A DNA stretch of 64,000 bases, taken from NCBI RefSeq assembly GCF_001931685.1, contig NZ_MOOY01000002.1, positions 1 through 64,000 of the forward strand. The letters are read 5' to 3'. A model generated the notes under the pieces. That model did not search any database and had not been told where the DNA came from. It saw only the letters and a list, made by a program, of their open reading frames with translations. Both the position numbers and the translations under genes were made by a program. The DNA comes from Pararhizobium arenae. GTDB taxonomy: Bacteria > Pseudomonadota > Alphaproteobacteria > Rhizobiales > Rhizobiaceae. Positions 18,540-27,380 of this stretch are shown piece after piece (within the stretch, counting starts at the first letter, position 1; each line of letters opens with the position of its first letter).

Positions 18540-19955
18540 ATGGCCCGCCAAATCCGTTTCAATGCCTTCGACATGAACTGCGTCGGCCATCAGTCGCCCG
18601 GCCTCTGGGCGCATCCGCGCGACAAGTCGTGGAAGTACAAGGATCTGGATTACTGGCAGGATCTCGCCCGCACGCTAGAGCACGGCATTTTCGATGGCAT
18701 TTTCATCGCCGATGTCATTGGTTATTACGATGTCTACAAGGGCTCGAACTACCACGCGATCCATCAGGCAGCCCAGATCCCCGTCAACGATCCGCTGCAG
18801 CTTGCCGCCCCGATCGCGCTGGCGACCGAACATCTCGGCATCGGCATCACCGCGTCCACCTCTTTCGAGCATCCCTACACCTTCGCCCGCCGGCTGGCGA
18901 CGGCGGATCATCACACCAAGGGTCGCGTCGGCTGGAACATCGTCACCTCCTATCTGGAGAGCGGTGCGAAGAATGTCGGGCAGGGCGGCCTGCGCCGGCA
19001 TGACAATCGCTACGAGGTCGCCAACGAATATGTCGAGGTGCTCTACAAGCTCTTCGAAGGCTCATGGGAAGAGGGTGCGGTGTTGCGCGACCGCGAAAAC
19101 CGCATCTTCACCGATCCCTCCAAGGTTCACGAGATCGCCCACAAGGGCAAGTATTTCGATGTGCCTGGCTATCACCTGAGCGAACCATCGCCACAGCGCA
19201 CGCCGGTTCTCTATCAGGCAGGCGCCTCCGGCCCGGGCAAGACCTTCGCCGCCGGCCATGCCGAGTGCATCTTCGTGGCCGCGCCCACGAAATCGGTGCT
19301 GAAGGGCTATGTCGCCGATATTCGAGAACGCATTGCCGCCGCCGGGCGCGATCCGAAGAAGGTCTATATCTACACGCTGATCACCATCATCACCGACGAA
19401 ACGGAAGAAAAGGCGCAGGCGAAATTCGAGGAATACAAGCGTTACGTTTCCTATGACGGTTCGCTGACCTTCATGTCCGGCTGGAGCGGCATCGATTTCG
19501 GCCAGTATGCGCCGACGGATGTGGTGGAGCGCATCGAGACCAACGCCATCCACTCCTTCGTCGAGCACATTGCCGGTGGCGACAAATCTTGGACCATCGA
19601 CGAGCTGGCCCAGTTTGGTGGCATCGGCGGCATGGGCCCGGTCTTCGTCGGCTCTCGCGAGCGCATCGCCGATATCCTGCAGGAATGGGTGGAAGATACC
19701 GATGTCGATGGCTTCAACCTCGCCTATGCCGTGACGCCGGACAGCTTCGAGGATGTCGTCGCCCATATCGTGCCGGAACTGCAAAAGCGCGGCGCCTACC
19801 CCACGGCCTACAAGCCGGGCACATTGCGTGAAAAGCTGTTCGGCGAAGGGCCGTATCTGCCTTCGACCCACCCGGCCGATGGCTACCGCGATATCGAAGC
19901 CGTGAAGCGTCGCGAGGCGGAACAGGTGCCGCCGCTAAAGTCGGTCAATGGGTGA
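18540..19955 (+). CDS. NtaA/SnaA/DszA-family FMN-dependent monooxygenase
   Basis: This 471-aa luciferase-like TIM-barrel monooxygenase uses FMNH2 and O2. Family landmarks are the start RQIRFNAFDMNCVGHQSPGL, ATEHLGIGITASTSFEHPYT, GRVGWNIVTSYLESGAKNVG and YQAGASGPGKTFAAGHAE. The subfamily includes enzymes for nitrilotriacetate, dibenzothiophene sulfone and S-(2-succino)cysteine-type substrates, so C-S or C-N cleavage is expected; the exact substrate cannot be read from sequence. GGAGAG precedes ATG 18540. It probably forms its own transcript under the operator at 18440. Confidence 0.9.
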   Translation: MARQIRFNAFDMNCVGHQSPGLWAHPRDKSWKYKDLDYWQDLARTLEHGIFDGIFIADVIGYYDVYKGSNYHAIHQAAQIPVNDPLQLAAPIALATEHLGIGITASTSFEHPYTFARRLATADHHTKGRVGWNIVTSYLESGAKNVGQGGLRRHDNRYEVANEYVEVLYKLFEGSWEEGAVLRDRENRIFTDPSKVHEIAHKGKYFDVPGYHLSEPSPQRTPVLYQAGASGPGKTFAAGHAECIFVAAPTKSVLKGYVADIRERIAAAGRDPKKVYIYTLITIITDETEEKAQAKFEEYKRYVSYDGSLTFMSGWSGIDFGQYAPTDVVERIETNAIHSFVEHIAGGDKSWTIDELAQFGGIGGMGPVFVGSRERIADILQEWVEDTDVDGFNLAYAVTPDSFEDVVAHIVPELQKRGAYPTAYKPGTLREKLFGEGPYLPSTHPADGYRDIEAVKRREAEQVPPLKSVNG

Positions 19956-19964
19956 GAGGTCTGT

Positions 19965-20082
19965 CCTTCTCCCCGCTTGCGGGGAGAAGGTGCCCGAAGG
20001 GCGGATGAGGGGACATGCCGCGGCATCTGTGCTTACGGTATTGCCCTAGCCCTCTCCCTCTCCCTGCATGCGGGGAGAGGGG
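19965..20082. repeat. Cluster of two REP-like palindromes (BIME-like)
   Basis: CCTTCTCCCCGC/GCGGGGAGAAGG at 19965-19990 is followed by a conserved-looking tail (TGCCCGAAGGGCGGATGAGG). A second, less perfect unit lies at 20056-20082. The pair fills the space between convergent genes and may also stop transcription. Confidence 0.75.
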
Positions 20083-20111
20083 ACGATCGCGTCTGAAACT
20101 CTCCCGCAAAC

Positions 20112-20642
20112 TCACCCCGGAACGTAAGTCAGCCTGATCACATCTCCTGCCATTCGATCATGCGCGACAAGCCGCAGTGGCGGCCGGGCGGCGGCGAAGT
20201 AGGGTGTGCCGTGCCCCAGCACGACAGGATGCAGATAGATGCAATATTCGTTGATCAGCTCCAGCTCGGTGAGGCTTTTCGCGAGGTTCGGTCCGGCCAC
20301 TTCGATTTCCCCGTCATGATCGGCTTTCAGCATCCGGATCGCGCTTTCGAGATCGCCCTGCACAAGATGTGCATTTGGCCCGAGAGAGGGCGTTGAAGAG
20401 GAGACGACCCATTTCGTCTGCCTGCGCCATGCATCCGCAAAAGCCCGTTCGTCTGCGCCCCATTCGGCATGCTCCTCATCCCAGTAGCGCATGATCTCGT
20501 ACATGCGCCGACCGTAAAGGCTGCCGGTCTGCTGCTCGGCTTCTCGAATGAAGTGGCGGAAAAGCCCGGCACTCGGCGGAAACGCCATGTGGTCGATATA
20601 ACCATCCAGCGACTGGTTCATTCCGAATACGAGTTTGGCCAT
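20112..20642 (-). CDS. Dihydrofolate reductase / RibD C-terminal-domain family protein
   Basis: This 176-aa soluble protein starts MAKLVFGMNQSLDGYIDHMA, the typical opening of RibD-C/DHFR-like reductases, and has a GRRMYEIMRYW motif and an EVAGPNLAKSLTELELINEY segment that forms the nucleotide-binding lobe. Members bind NADPH, but most are uncharacterised. I chose ATG 20642 because GGAGG lies 8 bases upstream; an ATG two codons earlier sits too close to it. The gene follows the CUT2 permease gene by 93 bp on the same strand and may be read through from it. No direct sulfur role is visible. Confidence 0.82.
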   Translation of the reverse strand: MAKLVFGMNQSLDGYIDHMAFPPSAGLFRHFIREAEQQTGSLYGRRMYEIMRYWDEEHAEWGADERAFADAWRRQTKWVVSSSTPSLGPNAHLVQGDLESAIRMLKADHDGEIEVAGPNLAKSLTELELINEYCIYLHPVVLGHGTPYFAAARPPLRLVAHDRMAGDVIRLTYVPG

Positions 20643-20735
20643 CTCCATCTCCTCCGAGCCACCCTTCGCGCGGGTCGGAGGTAGAGTAGGTGAACTGATT
20701 GCATTTCGCAATTGGTTTGAGGAGTGGCCGCCGCG

Positions 20736-21764
20736 TCAGGCTTTGCGCGCAATGCCATAAGTCAGCGCCAAGGCTCCAACCAGCACCGCGCCCTTGACGA
20801 AATCCTGGGTGTAATAAGGGGCGTTCAGCATGGTGAGCCCGTTCAGGAGCACGCCGACAAAAACCGCGCCGACCAGCGTGCCGAAGACATTCGGGCGGCG
20901 CAGGCCGAGCACGGCAAAGCCGATGAGCGATGCGGCGACGGCGTCCATCAGCAACGACCCGCCTGAGGAAACGTCGCCACGCCCCACGCGCGCCGCAACC
21001 ACGATACCGCCAAGCGAGGCAAGGGTTCCGGATATCACATAGGCCAGCGTCTTCAGCCGGTCGGTCGGCCCGCCGGCCAGCCGGGTCGCGAGCTCATTGC
21101 CGCCGGTCGCAAACAGCAGCCGGCCGATGCGCGTCCGCTCCGTCAGCACATAAAGCGCGATCGCGACGATCGCCATCAGGATCACCGGCAAGGGCACGAT
21201 GCCGCCCAGGCTGGAACGGCCGATGGTGAGAAACAGCGGATCGTATTTCCCAGTCGCCGTCGAGCCATCCGGCAGGATCAGCCCCGGCGAGATCGAGCGC
21301 CCGGCAGTCGGGATCAGTTGCAGCCCGGTGAGCAGAAACATCATGGCGAGCGTCGCGAGCAGATCCGGCACCTTCAACCGCACGATGAGCAACGCATTGA
21401 GCAGCCCGATCGCCGCACCCAGCGCCAGCACCAGCACGACGGTTGCGGCGGCACCCAGACCCCAGACGATCATGAAATAGCTCGCCGCCATCACGCTCGA
21501 CGCGGCCACCGCCCCGATGGAGAGATCGAAGCCGCCGACAGCGAGGGTCACGGTCACGCCCGCACCAAGGATCGCGACGACGGAAACCGCCTGCAGAATG
21601 CTCATCAGGTTGTTGATGCTGATGAAGGCCGGCTGCGCAAGGGTGAAGCCGATCATCAGCGCGGCGAGCAGAATGAACACCGCGCCGGAGCGCAGGATGT
21701 CGCGGATACCGTCGCTGGTCCTTGCCGTTGTCTCGGCGGCAGGCGTGTTGTCTTGGGCTGTCAT
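20736..21764 (-). CDS. CUT2-type ABC transporter permease
   Basis: This 342-aa inner-membrane permease of the RbsC family has about ten hydrophobic segments. GGFDLSIGAVAASSVMAASY lies near residue 80 and the ATPase-contact loop GGNELATRLAGGPTDRLK near 220. The gene start overlaps the end of the ATPase gene by 4 bases (ATGA), so the two are co-translated. Unlike the operon at 9.3 kb, there is only one permease gene here, so the channel is probably a homodimer. Confidence 0.92.
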   Translation of the reverse strand: MTAQDNTPAAETTARTSDGIRDILRSGAVFILLAALMIGFTLAQPAFISINNLMSILQAVSVVAILGAGVTVTLAVGGFDLSIGAVAASSVMAASYFMIVWGLGAAATVVLVLALGAAIGLLNALLIVRLKVPDLLATLAMMFLLTGLQLIPTAGRSISPGLILPDGSTATGKYDPLFLTIGRSSLGGIVPLPVILMAIVAIALYVLTERTRIGRLLFATGGNELATRLAGGPTDRLKTLAYVISGTLASLGGIVVAARVGRGDVSSGGSLLMDAVAASLIGFAVLGLRRPNVFGTLVGAVFVGVLLNGLTMLNAPYYTQDFVKGAVLVGALALTYGIARKA

Positions 21765-23248
21765 CGGGCGTGTTCCCTGCTGCGCACTGGAAGGGCGTCG
21801 CCGTCACGGCGGCTCTGGAGAAGGCTGTGGTGATCCATGGTCAGCACCCGGTCCGCGACCTCGTAGGCCTCTTCCGGGTCTGACGTTGCAATCAGCGTGG
21901 CGCGGTCGTCGCGGCTGCGAATGGCGGTTATGATGTCGTGCCGGGCGCCGACATCGACTCCCTGAAAGGGTTCGTCGAGCAGCAGAAGCTTGCCCGGTTC
22001 TGCCTCCCAGCGCGCCAGCACCACCTTCTGCTGATTGCCGCCGGAAAGCGTCCAGACGGACGCATTCGGCCCAGAGGCACGAATGCCCAGCCGCCTGATC
22101 GCGGCTTCCGCCTTTTCGCGCTCGCGGCGCGGCGTGATCAGCCCGGTCGGATACCAGCGGTGAAGGTGCGGCAGGCTGATGGTGGCAGTGATTGCTTCCC
22201 CCGGCCATCCCGCCGGCATCAGCGACGAGCGATGCCGGTCCTCGCCTGCCATGGCGACACCCGCATCCACTGCCGCCCGTGGGCTCAAAGGCGCATAGGG
22301 CTTTCCATCCAACCGCATCTCGCCGTCCGCTAGGCTGCCATTGCCGAAGATCGCCGAAAGCAGCCGGCTTTTGCCCGCGCCGAGAACGCCGGTAATCGCC
22401 ACCACTTCACCCCGATGCACCGCCAGGTCGAACGGATCGCTGCCGGGCAGAAGCTGCGCGCCGGAAAGTTCGAACACAGGCTCGCCCGTGGCAGTGCGTG
22501 CATCCGGCCGCGCCGAGGCAAGCGGCCGGCCGATCATCGTCTCGATAGCGCGGTCGAAGTTCACCGGCCGGGCAAAGCTTTCGACAAGCCGCCCGCCGCG
22601 CAGCACGGCCACACGATCGGCCAGCGCTTCGAGATCGGCCGTGCGGTGGGAAATATAGAGAATGGCGATGCCGCGTTTCTTGAGGTCGAGCAGCGTTGCG
22701 TAAAGCCTGCGGGATTCGGTTGCCGAAAGGCTGGCGGTCGGCTCGTCAAGGATCAGCAGTTCCGCCTTGTTGGCAAGCCCGCGGGCAATCGCCACGAGCT
22801 GCCGCTCGGCTGCGGAAAGGTCGGCAAAATCGCGATCGACGGGCAGATCGAAGCCCGCCTCCCGCAACATCGCCTGCGCCTCGCGCCGAATCCGGCCGCG
22901 CGATACGAAAAACGGCTGGTTGCGATCGACGAACCGGTTGAGCAGCAGCGCATCGCCAACCGTGAGGCCAGGGATGCCGACGAGATCAGTCGATTGATGC
23001 ACGGTCACGACGCCGGCAGCACTTGCCTCAGCCGGTGTCGCGGGTGCAAAATTCCGGTCCTTGAAGGTGACCCTGCCGCTGTCGGCGGCAAGCACGCCGG
23101 AGATGATCTTGACGAAGGTCGATTTGCCCGCGCCATTGGCGCCCATCAACGCAACGATCTCGCCGGGTTCGATCGAAAAACTGAAATCGGCAAGCGCCCG
23201 GGTCGATCCGAAAGACCGGAAAAGGGCATGTGCTTCAAGAAGGGGCAT
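21761..23248 (-). CDS. CUT2-type ABC transporter ATP-binding protein (double ATPase)
   Basis: This 495-aa protein has two ABC domains. The first has Walker A GANGAGKST and a weak signature, LSAAERQ. The second has GVLGAGKSR and signature LSGGNQQKV, with LLLLDEPFQGVDVGARHDI. ATG 23248 (MPLLEAHALFRSFG) is preferred over the in-frame TTG at 23263; neither has a strong ribosome site. It is the first gene of the ATPase-permease-DHFR-like unit. Its likely binding protein is the product at 16815-17861. Confidence 0.92.
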   Translation of the reverse strand: MPLLEAHALFRSFGSTRALADFSFSIEPGEIVALMGANGAGKSTFVKIISGVLAADSGRVTFKDRNFAPATPAEASAAGVVTVHQSTDLVGIPGLTVGDALLLNRFVDRNQPFFVSRGRIRREAQAMLREAGFDLPVDRDFADLSAAERQLVAIARGLANKAELLILDEPTASLSATESRRLYATLLDLKKRGIAILYISHRTADLEALADRVAVLRGGRLVESFARPVNFDRAIETMIGRPLASARPDARTATGEPVFELSGAQLLPGSDPFDLAVHRGEVVAITGVLGAGKSRLLSAIFGNGSLADGEMRLDGKPYAPLSPRAAVDAGVAMAGEDRHRSSLMPAGWPGEAITATISLPHLHRWYPTGLITPRREREKAEAAIRRLGIRASGPNASVWTLSGGNQQKVVLARWEAEPGKLLLLDEPFQGVDVGARHDIITAIRSRDDRATLIATSDPEEAYEVADRVLTMDHHSLLQSRRDGDALPVRSREHAR

Positions 23249-24409
23249 GGGCGTCAACCGCAATTGGAGTGATCGCTATGTGCCAAGGCGCAAGGCCTAT
23301 CGGCAAGGATGCGTTTTTCGTCAACGCTTGGCGGATAAGAAAATTATTCCCTCATGCTTGATTGGATTGTTCGTCACCGCCAAAGACCGCATGATAAAAA
23401 TCTATAGATATAATGAATATGTGGACGTGAATGCCAGGAGATTGCCTGGTGCCGAACCGGACGGGGTTTCCAATTCCCTAAACCAAACCTCCCCGCCAAT
23501 CCCCGCCCCTCTCACCCGTGGCATCATTCGTTTGTCCCACCATCGGATACACCGGAAAGCGTTGCCGGCGAGGCGGGGCCGGTGCCCTTGGTCTGTGTTT
23601 GAAACGCAGGCGCGGCCAAGTGGGCCTGCAGAAAATGCTTTCCCTCTCGCTTGAAAGAGAGCGGGGCGTGCCTGTGCGGCACACATGCGGACCGGCGACT
23701 GGCATCTCGCAAGATATGCCTTTCGTGCCGCGGCGGATCGCTCCGTCAGCGCCACCCTGTCAAAGGTGCCGGTAATCCGCGCAGAGGAAGCGGAGTTGCA
23801 GGTAAAAACAGCCGAGACGGGGCACATCGCGTGTCATTTACTACTACTCAACCAGGCACCCGATGTGCCCCGGCCGATCCCGCCGTCGCCGTCAGGCAAA
23901 AGGGATGATGAACGGTTCAAGCCACGGGCGAAAACGCGCCGCGTGAAGGTGGGCGGCTGCCTTGGAGTTTATGAGGGAAAAGTGCTGGGAAACGGTTCTT
24001 CCGAAGCACATACGGAACAAAGAAAGCGGGATGCTCCGATCAACAGGAACCGGGTAGTCTCCGCAGACCGAAGCGCATCCCACGACCATCAGTGATTTCA
24101 CGCAAACGCCTCGCCACCAATCATGGAAGGCTCCGGCTCGACCCTTGAAAAGGTCAGCTTTATCGCAGTTGGCGCCGGCTGTATGCGCGCGAAACTTCGT
24201 GGAGAAGAAAACGATGATAGAAAATCCACGCGGGCGCGGCAGCTTGGAAAAAAATTCCTTACTGAAATTATAGAAAATTCTATTCTGAGTTCGAAGCGAC
24301 GTCCGGCCGAAGGTTGAGAGGGCGTGCGTGGGGGAAAAGGTCCGTCGCGCAATCCGCGTCGATCTGTTTGTGCCGTCCAGCCTGCCACATCTTTCAAAGG
24401 GATTTTTTC
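23249..24409. other. 1.16-kb region without a recognisable gene
   Basis: Apart from the degenerate operator at 23401 and an AT palindrome at 24270-24283 (ATAGAAAATTCTAT) about 127 bp before ssuD, I see no supported gene. Two open frames (23402-23827 on the minus strand and 23685-24095 on the plus strand) are long enough to notice, but their products look like noncoding translation and lack ribosome sites. The stretch may contain a decayed gene or an untranslated RNA. Confidence 0.5.
23401..23417 (-). promoter_or_regulatory. Candidate LysR-type operator of the second CUT2 operon
   Basis: TCTAT-N7-ATGAA, with one perfect half-site and one degenerate one, lies about 150 bp upstream of the ATPase start at 23248. 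It is a weaker match than those at 18440, 29030 and 35288. Confidence 0.4.
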
Positions 24410-25579
24410 ATGTCCGTCACCGAAAAGCCGCTCGATTTCCTCTGGTTCATCCCGTCTTCGGGGGATGGTTCCTATCTCGGATCGGATGATCTCGCCCGGC
24501 CAGTCGATCCCGGCTATTTCCGCGAAATCGCGACAGCCGTCGATCGTCTCGGCTATTCCGGCGTGCTGATCCCGACCGGTGTCGCCTGCGAAGAATCCTT
24601 CGTTCTGGCAGCCGATCTCGCCGCTCGCACCCAGCAGTTGAAATTCCTCGTTGCCGTCCGCCCCGGAACGGCGTCGCCCTCTTATTACGCCCGCCTTGCC
24701 TCGACGCTTGATCGTGTTTCGAATGGCCGCCTGCTGCTCAACATCGTCGTCGGCGGAAGCGCACAGGAGCTTGCCGGCGATGGCATCTTCCTCGGCCATG
24801 ATGAACGATACGACCACGCCGACGAGTTCTTCAAGGTGTTCAACGAACTGCTTGAAACCGGCAAGTCGACGCTGGATGGCAAGTTCATCAAGGCGATCAA
24901 TGCCCGTCTTGGCCTGCCGCCGGTGCAGGAGCCGCGCCCGCCGCTCTATTTCGGTGGTTCCTCAGATGCGGCGATCGATTTCTGTGGTGGCCTCATCGAC
25001 AAATATCTGACCTGGGGCGAGCCGCCGGCACAGGTTGCGGAAAAGGTCGAGCGCGTGAAAAAGTCAGCGGCTGCCGCCGGCCGCGAGGTGTCCTTCGGCA
25101 TCCGTCTGCACTTCATTGTTCGTGAAACCGACGACGAAGCCTGGGAGGCCGCCGACCGCCTCATCTCGAAACTCTCGGACGAGGCGATTGCCGCCGCGCA
25201 GGAGGTTCTCAACAAGGCTTCGGATTCCGTGGGTCAGGCCCGCATGGTGGCGCTCCATAACGGCCGCCGCGACAAGCTGGAAGTCTCTCCGAACCTCTGG
25301 GCCGGCATCGGCCTCGTGCGCACCGGGGCCGGCACGGCGCTGGTCGGCTCGCCGAAGACGGTGGCGGCGCGTCTGCGCGAATATCAGGAGATCGGCATCG
25401 ATACGGTGATTGCCTCCGGCTACCCGCATCTTGAGGAAGCATACCGGGTTTCGGAACTGCTGTTCCCGGAGATCGGCCTTCCCGGCCCGCGCAACCAGAT
25501 TCGCTCGTCCTTCGGCGAACGTCAGGTGTTCGGCGGCGGCGGCCATGGAGGCAATGTCAAGCTGGCTTCGGCATCCTGA
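24410..25579 (+). CDS. ssuD: Alkanesulfonate monooxygenase SsuD
   Basis: This 389-aa FMNH2-dependent enzyme oxidises alkanesulfonates to aldehyde and sulfite. The sequence follows the family closely: [17 protein letters not shown] at the start, [72 protein letters not shown] and [20 protein letters not shown]. Length is that of E. coli SsuD (about 380 aa). ATG 24410 has AAAGGG upstream; the open frame extends 32 codons earlier without family similarity. Its 3' end overlaps the convergent FAD-protein gene by 23 bp. No ssuE flavin reductase lies nearby, and its transporter genes ssuACB are 18 kb away. Confidence 0.95.
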   Translation: MSVTEKPLDFLWFIPSSGDGSYLGSDDLARPVDPGYFREIATAVDRLGYSGVLIPTGVACEESFVLAADLAARTQQLKFLVAVRPGTASPSYYARLASTLDRVSNGRLLLNIVVGGSAQELAGDGIFLGHDERYDHADEFFKVFNELLETGKSTLDGKFIKAINARLGLPPVQEPRPPLYFGGSSDAAIDFCGGLIDKYLTWGEPPAQVAEKVERVKKSAAAAGREVSFGIRLHFIVRETDDEAWEAADRLISKLSDEAIAAAQEVLNKASDSVGQARMVALHNGRRDKLEVSPNLWAGIGLVRTGAGTALVGSPKTVAARLREYQEIGIDTVIASGYPHLEEAYRVSELLFPEIGLPGPRNQIRSSFGERQVFGGGGHGGNVKLASAS

Positions 25580-26978
25580 TGCGGGCCGGTTCGAGGCGGG
25601 CCAGACTGTCTGCGACCCGTCTCGCCACCATAACCGCGTGTTCGGTCACCTGCGGCAGTCCCATGAGTTCGCCAACCGTGCCGCGTGCAAGCGGTCCGGC
25701 AATCAGAAGGTTCTCAAGCGGTTCACCCTTTGCGGTTATCGCACGCGCATCCGGCTCGTTGAGAATGCCAAGGCCGGTGGGGCAAAGAGAAAGCCAGCCC
25801 TCCGCCGCGAGCTGCGATAGCAAGGCTTGGGATTGCAGGATGTCGCCGTGACCGGGGCCGGTGGTCACGACGATGGCATGGACATCGAGCGGTAAAGCGC
25901 GGGTTTCAAACCGCTTGCGCAGAACGACGCGAAAACCCGTGCCGGCTTTTTCGGTAGAAAGCACAGACGCGGCCAGGATGGAAAGGCTCCCCTCGGCGAT
26001 GGCTTCGTCCAGCGCCTGCTCAACCTGGGGGGCAATCCGGAAGCGGTGCGCGTCCCAGAAGGGGCGAAGGTGGCGAACGATCCTGCGGCGCTCGGCAATC
26101 GGAAGAATGGCCCAGATCGATTGTCCCTGCGCCCGCACGGCATCGAGCACCGCATGCCAGCTCAGACCTGCGCGGCTTGCGCCTCGGATTTCGCTGCGAA
26201 CCCGGCGCAGAAGCTCCGATGCGCGCAGGGCCGGAACAGTCAGGAAATCGCCAAATGGCTCCTGCGCGGCTTTCGGATGCCCACGCGAACGCAGCCCGCG
26301 GCGTGAAATGGCGGTAATCGACCCTTCGTGGCCGCGCTTGCGAAGCGCCGCAATCACATCGGCGGCGGTCAATCCGTTGCCGACCACCAAAACACGATCC
26401 TGACGGTCGATCGGGTCGAGCGCATTCGGGCGGGTCGCATCCGCCACCAGCTTCGGCTCGCCGGCAAGCGCCCTCAGGACACGGGGCAGAGAGGGAGACG
26501 GATGGCTGACGGCCAGAACGAGAATATCGACCGCCACGGTCCTTCCGTCCTCGCAGCTCAGGTGCCAGCGGTCGTGTTCACGTTGGACGCCGACAACCCT
26601 GGTGCGTCGATGGTCGATTCGGCCGGACGAGACGAAGGGCGCAAGCTGCGCGCCGACATATCGCCCGAACACCTCTCGCCTCGGAAAAGAAACGCCATCG
26701 GCAGAAAATGCCTCCGCGTCTTGCGAAAGCGCATCGGTCTCCTCCAGCCATCGCAAAAAGCTTTCCGGATCATCCGGGTAGGCGCTCATTTTTCCCGCGG
26801 GCACATTAACGCGATGAACCGGTTCGCTCGTGTCGTAGGCAAGGCCGGCGCCAAGATGAGTACGCGGTTCGAAAACGAGGATGTCTGCGGCAGCCTCCAT
26901 GGCTGCAAGATGCAGGGCGACGGTGGCACCCGTAAATCCACCGCCGATGATGCCGACTATGGGTCTATGATGTGTCAT
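25557..26978 (-). CDS. FAD/NAD(P)-binding protein (paralogue of 46773-48128)
   Basis: This 473-aa soluble protein has an N-terminal dinucleotide-binding motif, [19 protein letters not shown], and an FAD-contact region, [21 protein letters not shown] second nucleotide-binding segment ([20 protein letters not shown], about residue 195) and a C-terminal [20 protein letters not shown]-like motif complete the FAD-NAD(P)-binding family pattern. Catalytic chemistry is not established for most members. It is convergent with ssuD and lies downstream of the AsfAB-like genes, 81 bp after the ferredoxin stop, so it may be their third cistron. Confidence 0.85.
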   Translation of the reverse strand: MTHHRPIVGIIGGGFTGATVALHLAAMEAAADILVFEPRTHLGAGLAYDTSEPVHRVNVPAGKMSAYPDDPESFLRWLEETDALSQDAEAFSADGVSFPRREVFGRYVGAQLAPFVSSGRIDHRRTRVVGVQREHDRWHLSCEDGRTVAVDILVLAVSHPSPSLPRVLRALAGEPKLVADATRPNALDPIDRQDRVLVVGNGLTAADVIAALRKRGHEGSITAISRRGLRSRGHPKAAQEPFGDFLTVPALRASELLRRVRSEIRGASRAGLSWHAVLDAVRAQGQSIWAILPIAERRRIVRHLRPFWDAHRFRIAPQVEQALDEAIAEGSLSILAASVLSTEKAGTGFRVVLRKRFETRALPLDVHAIVVTTGPGHGDILQSQALLSQLAAEGWLSLCPTGLGILNEPDARAITAKGEPLENLLIAGPLARGTVGELMGLPQVTEHAVMVARRVADSLARLEPARIRMPKPA

Positions 26979-27059
26979 CTTCGAAATCCTCCAGTGCCTG
27001 CGGATATGGTATAGTCGATCCGACCGGTCATGCCGTAGCTCACGCGCACATCTACGAAA

Positions 27060-27380
27060 TTATTGCGGGATGCGGAAATGATCGTCGATATGGCGGCGAT
27101 GGCGGGTTTCCTTGTGCCAGCCGATGGCCTTGCGATAGCTGCCGAACAGCTTGCCTTCGCGAACGCTCTCGACCGTCAGCCCGTGCACGGCCTCGGCATC
27201 CGGATCGACATAGAGCGCATCGACCGGGCAATAGACCTCGCACATGAAACAGGTCTGGCAGGAAGTTTGACGCATGATCAGCGGCGGGCCTTCCGGCATG
27301 GCTTCGAAGACATTGGTGGGGCAGACCTGGACGCAGAGATTGCAGTCGGTGCAGGTGTCGGTATCGAGAACCTCGATCAT
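27060..27380 (-). CDS. Ferredoxin-like protein with two 4Fe-4S motifs (AsfB/AprB-like)
   Basis: This 106-aa protein has eight cysteines in two clusters: CTDCNLCVQVCP near residue 10 and CQTCFMCEVYCP near residue 42. The C-terminal half is extended and lacks cysteines. It most probably passes electrons to or from the flavoprotein encoded immediately upstream, whose TAA overlaps this ATG by one base. The pairing resembles AsfAB, implicated in arylsulfonate desulfurisation in pseudomonads, and also the APS-reductase layout. The Asf-type reading fits the sulfur setting better. Confidence 0.88.
   Translation of the reverse strand: MIEVLDTDTCTDCNLCVQVCPTNVFEAMPEGPPLIMRQTSCQTCFMCEVYCPVDALYVDPDAEAVHGLTVESVREGKLFGSYRKAIGWHKETRHRRHIDDHFRIPQ

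Noticed and set aside
9329-23248. Sulfoquinovose monooxygenase (smo) pathway
   Set aside because: Sugar-type transporters and flavin monooxygenases are present, but there is no sulfoquinovosidase, SDR-type reductase or flavin reductase, and the monooxygenases are nearer to SfnB and NtaA types.
23402-24095. Two open frames in the gap before ssuD
   Set aside because: Their products look like random translation of GC-rich DNA, start without ribosome sites and overlap each other on opposite strands.
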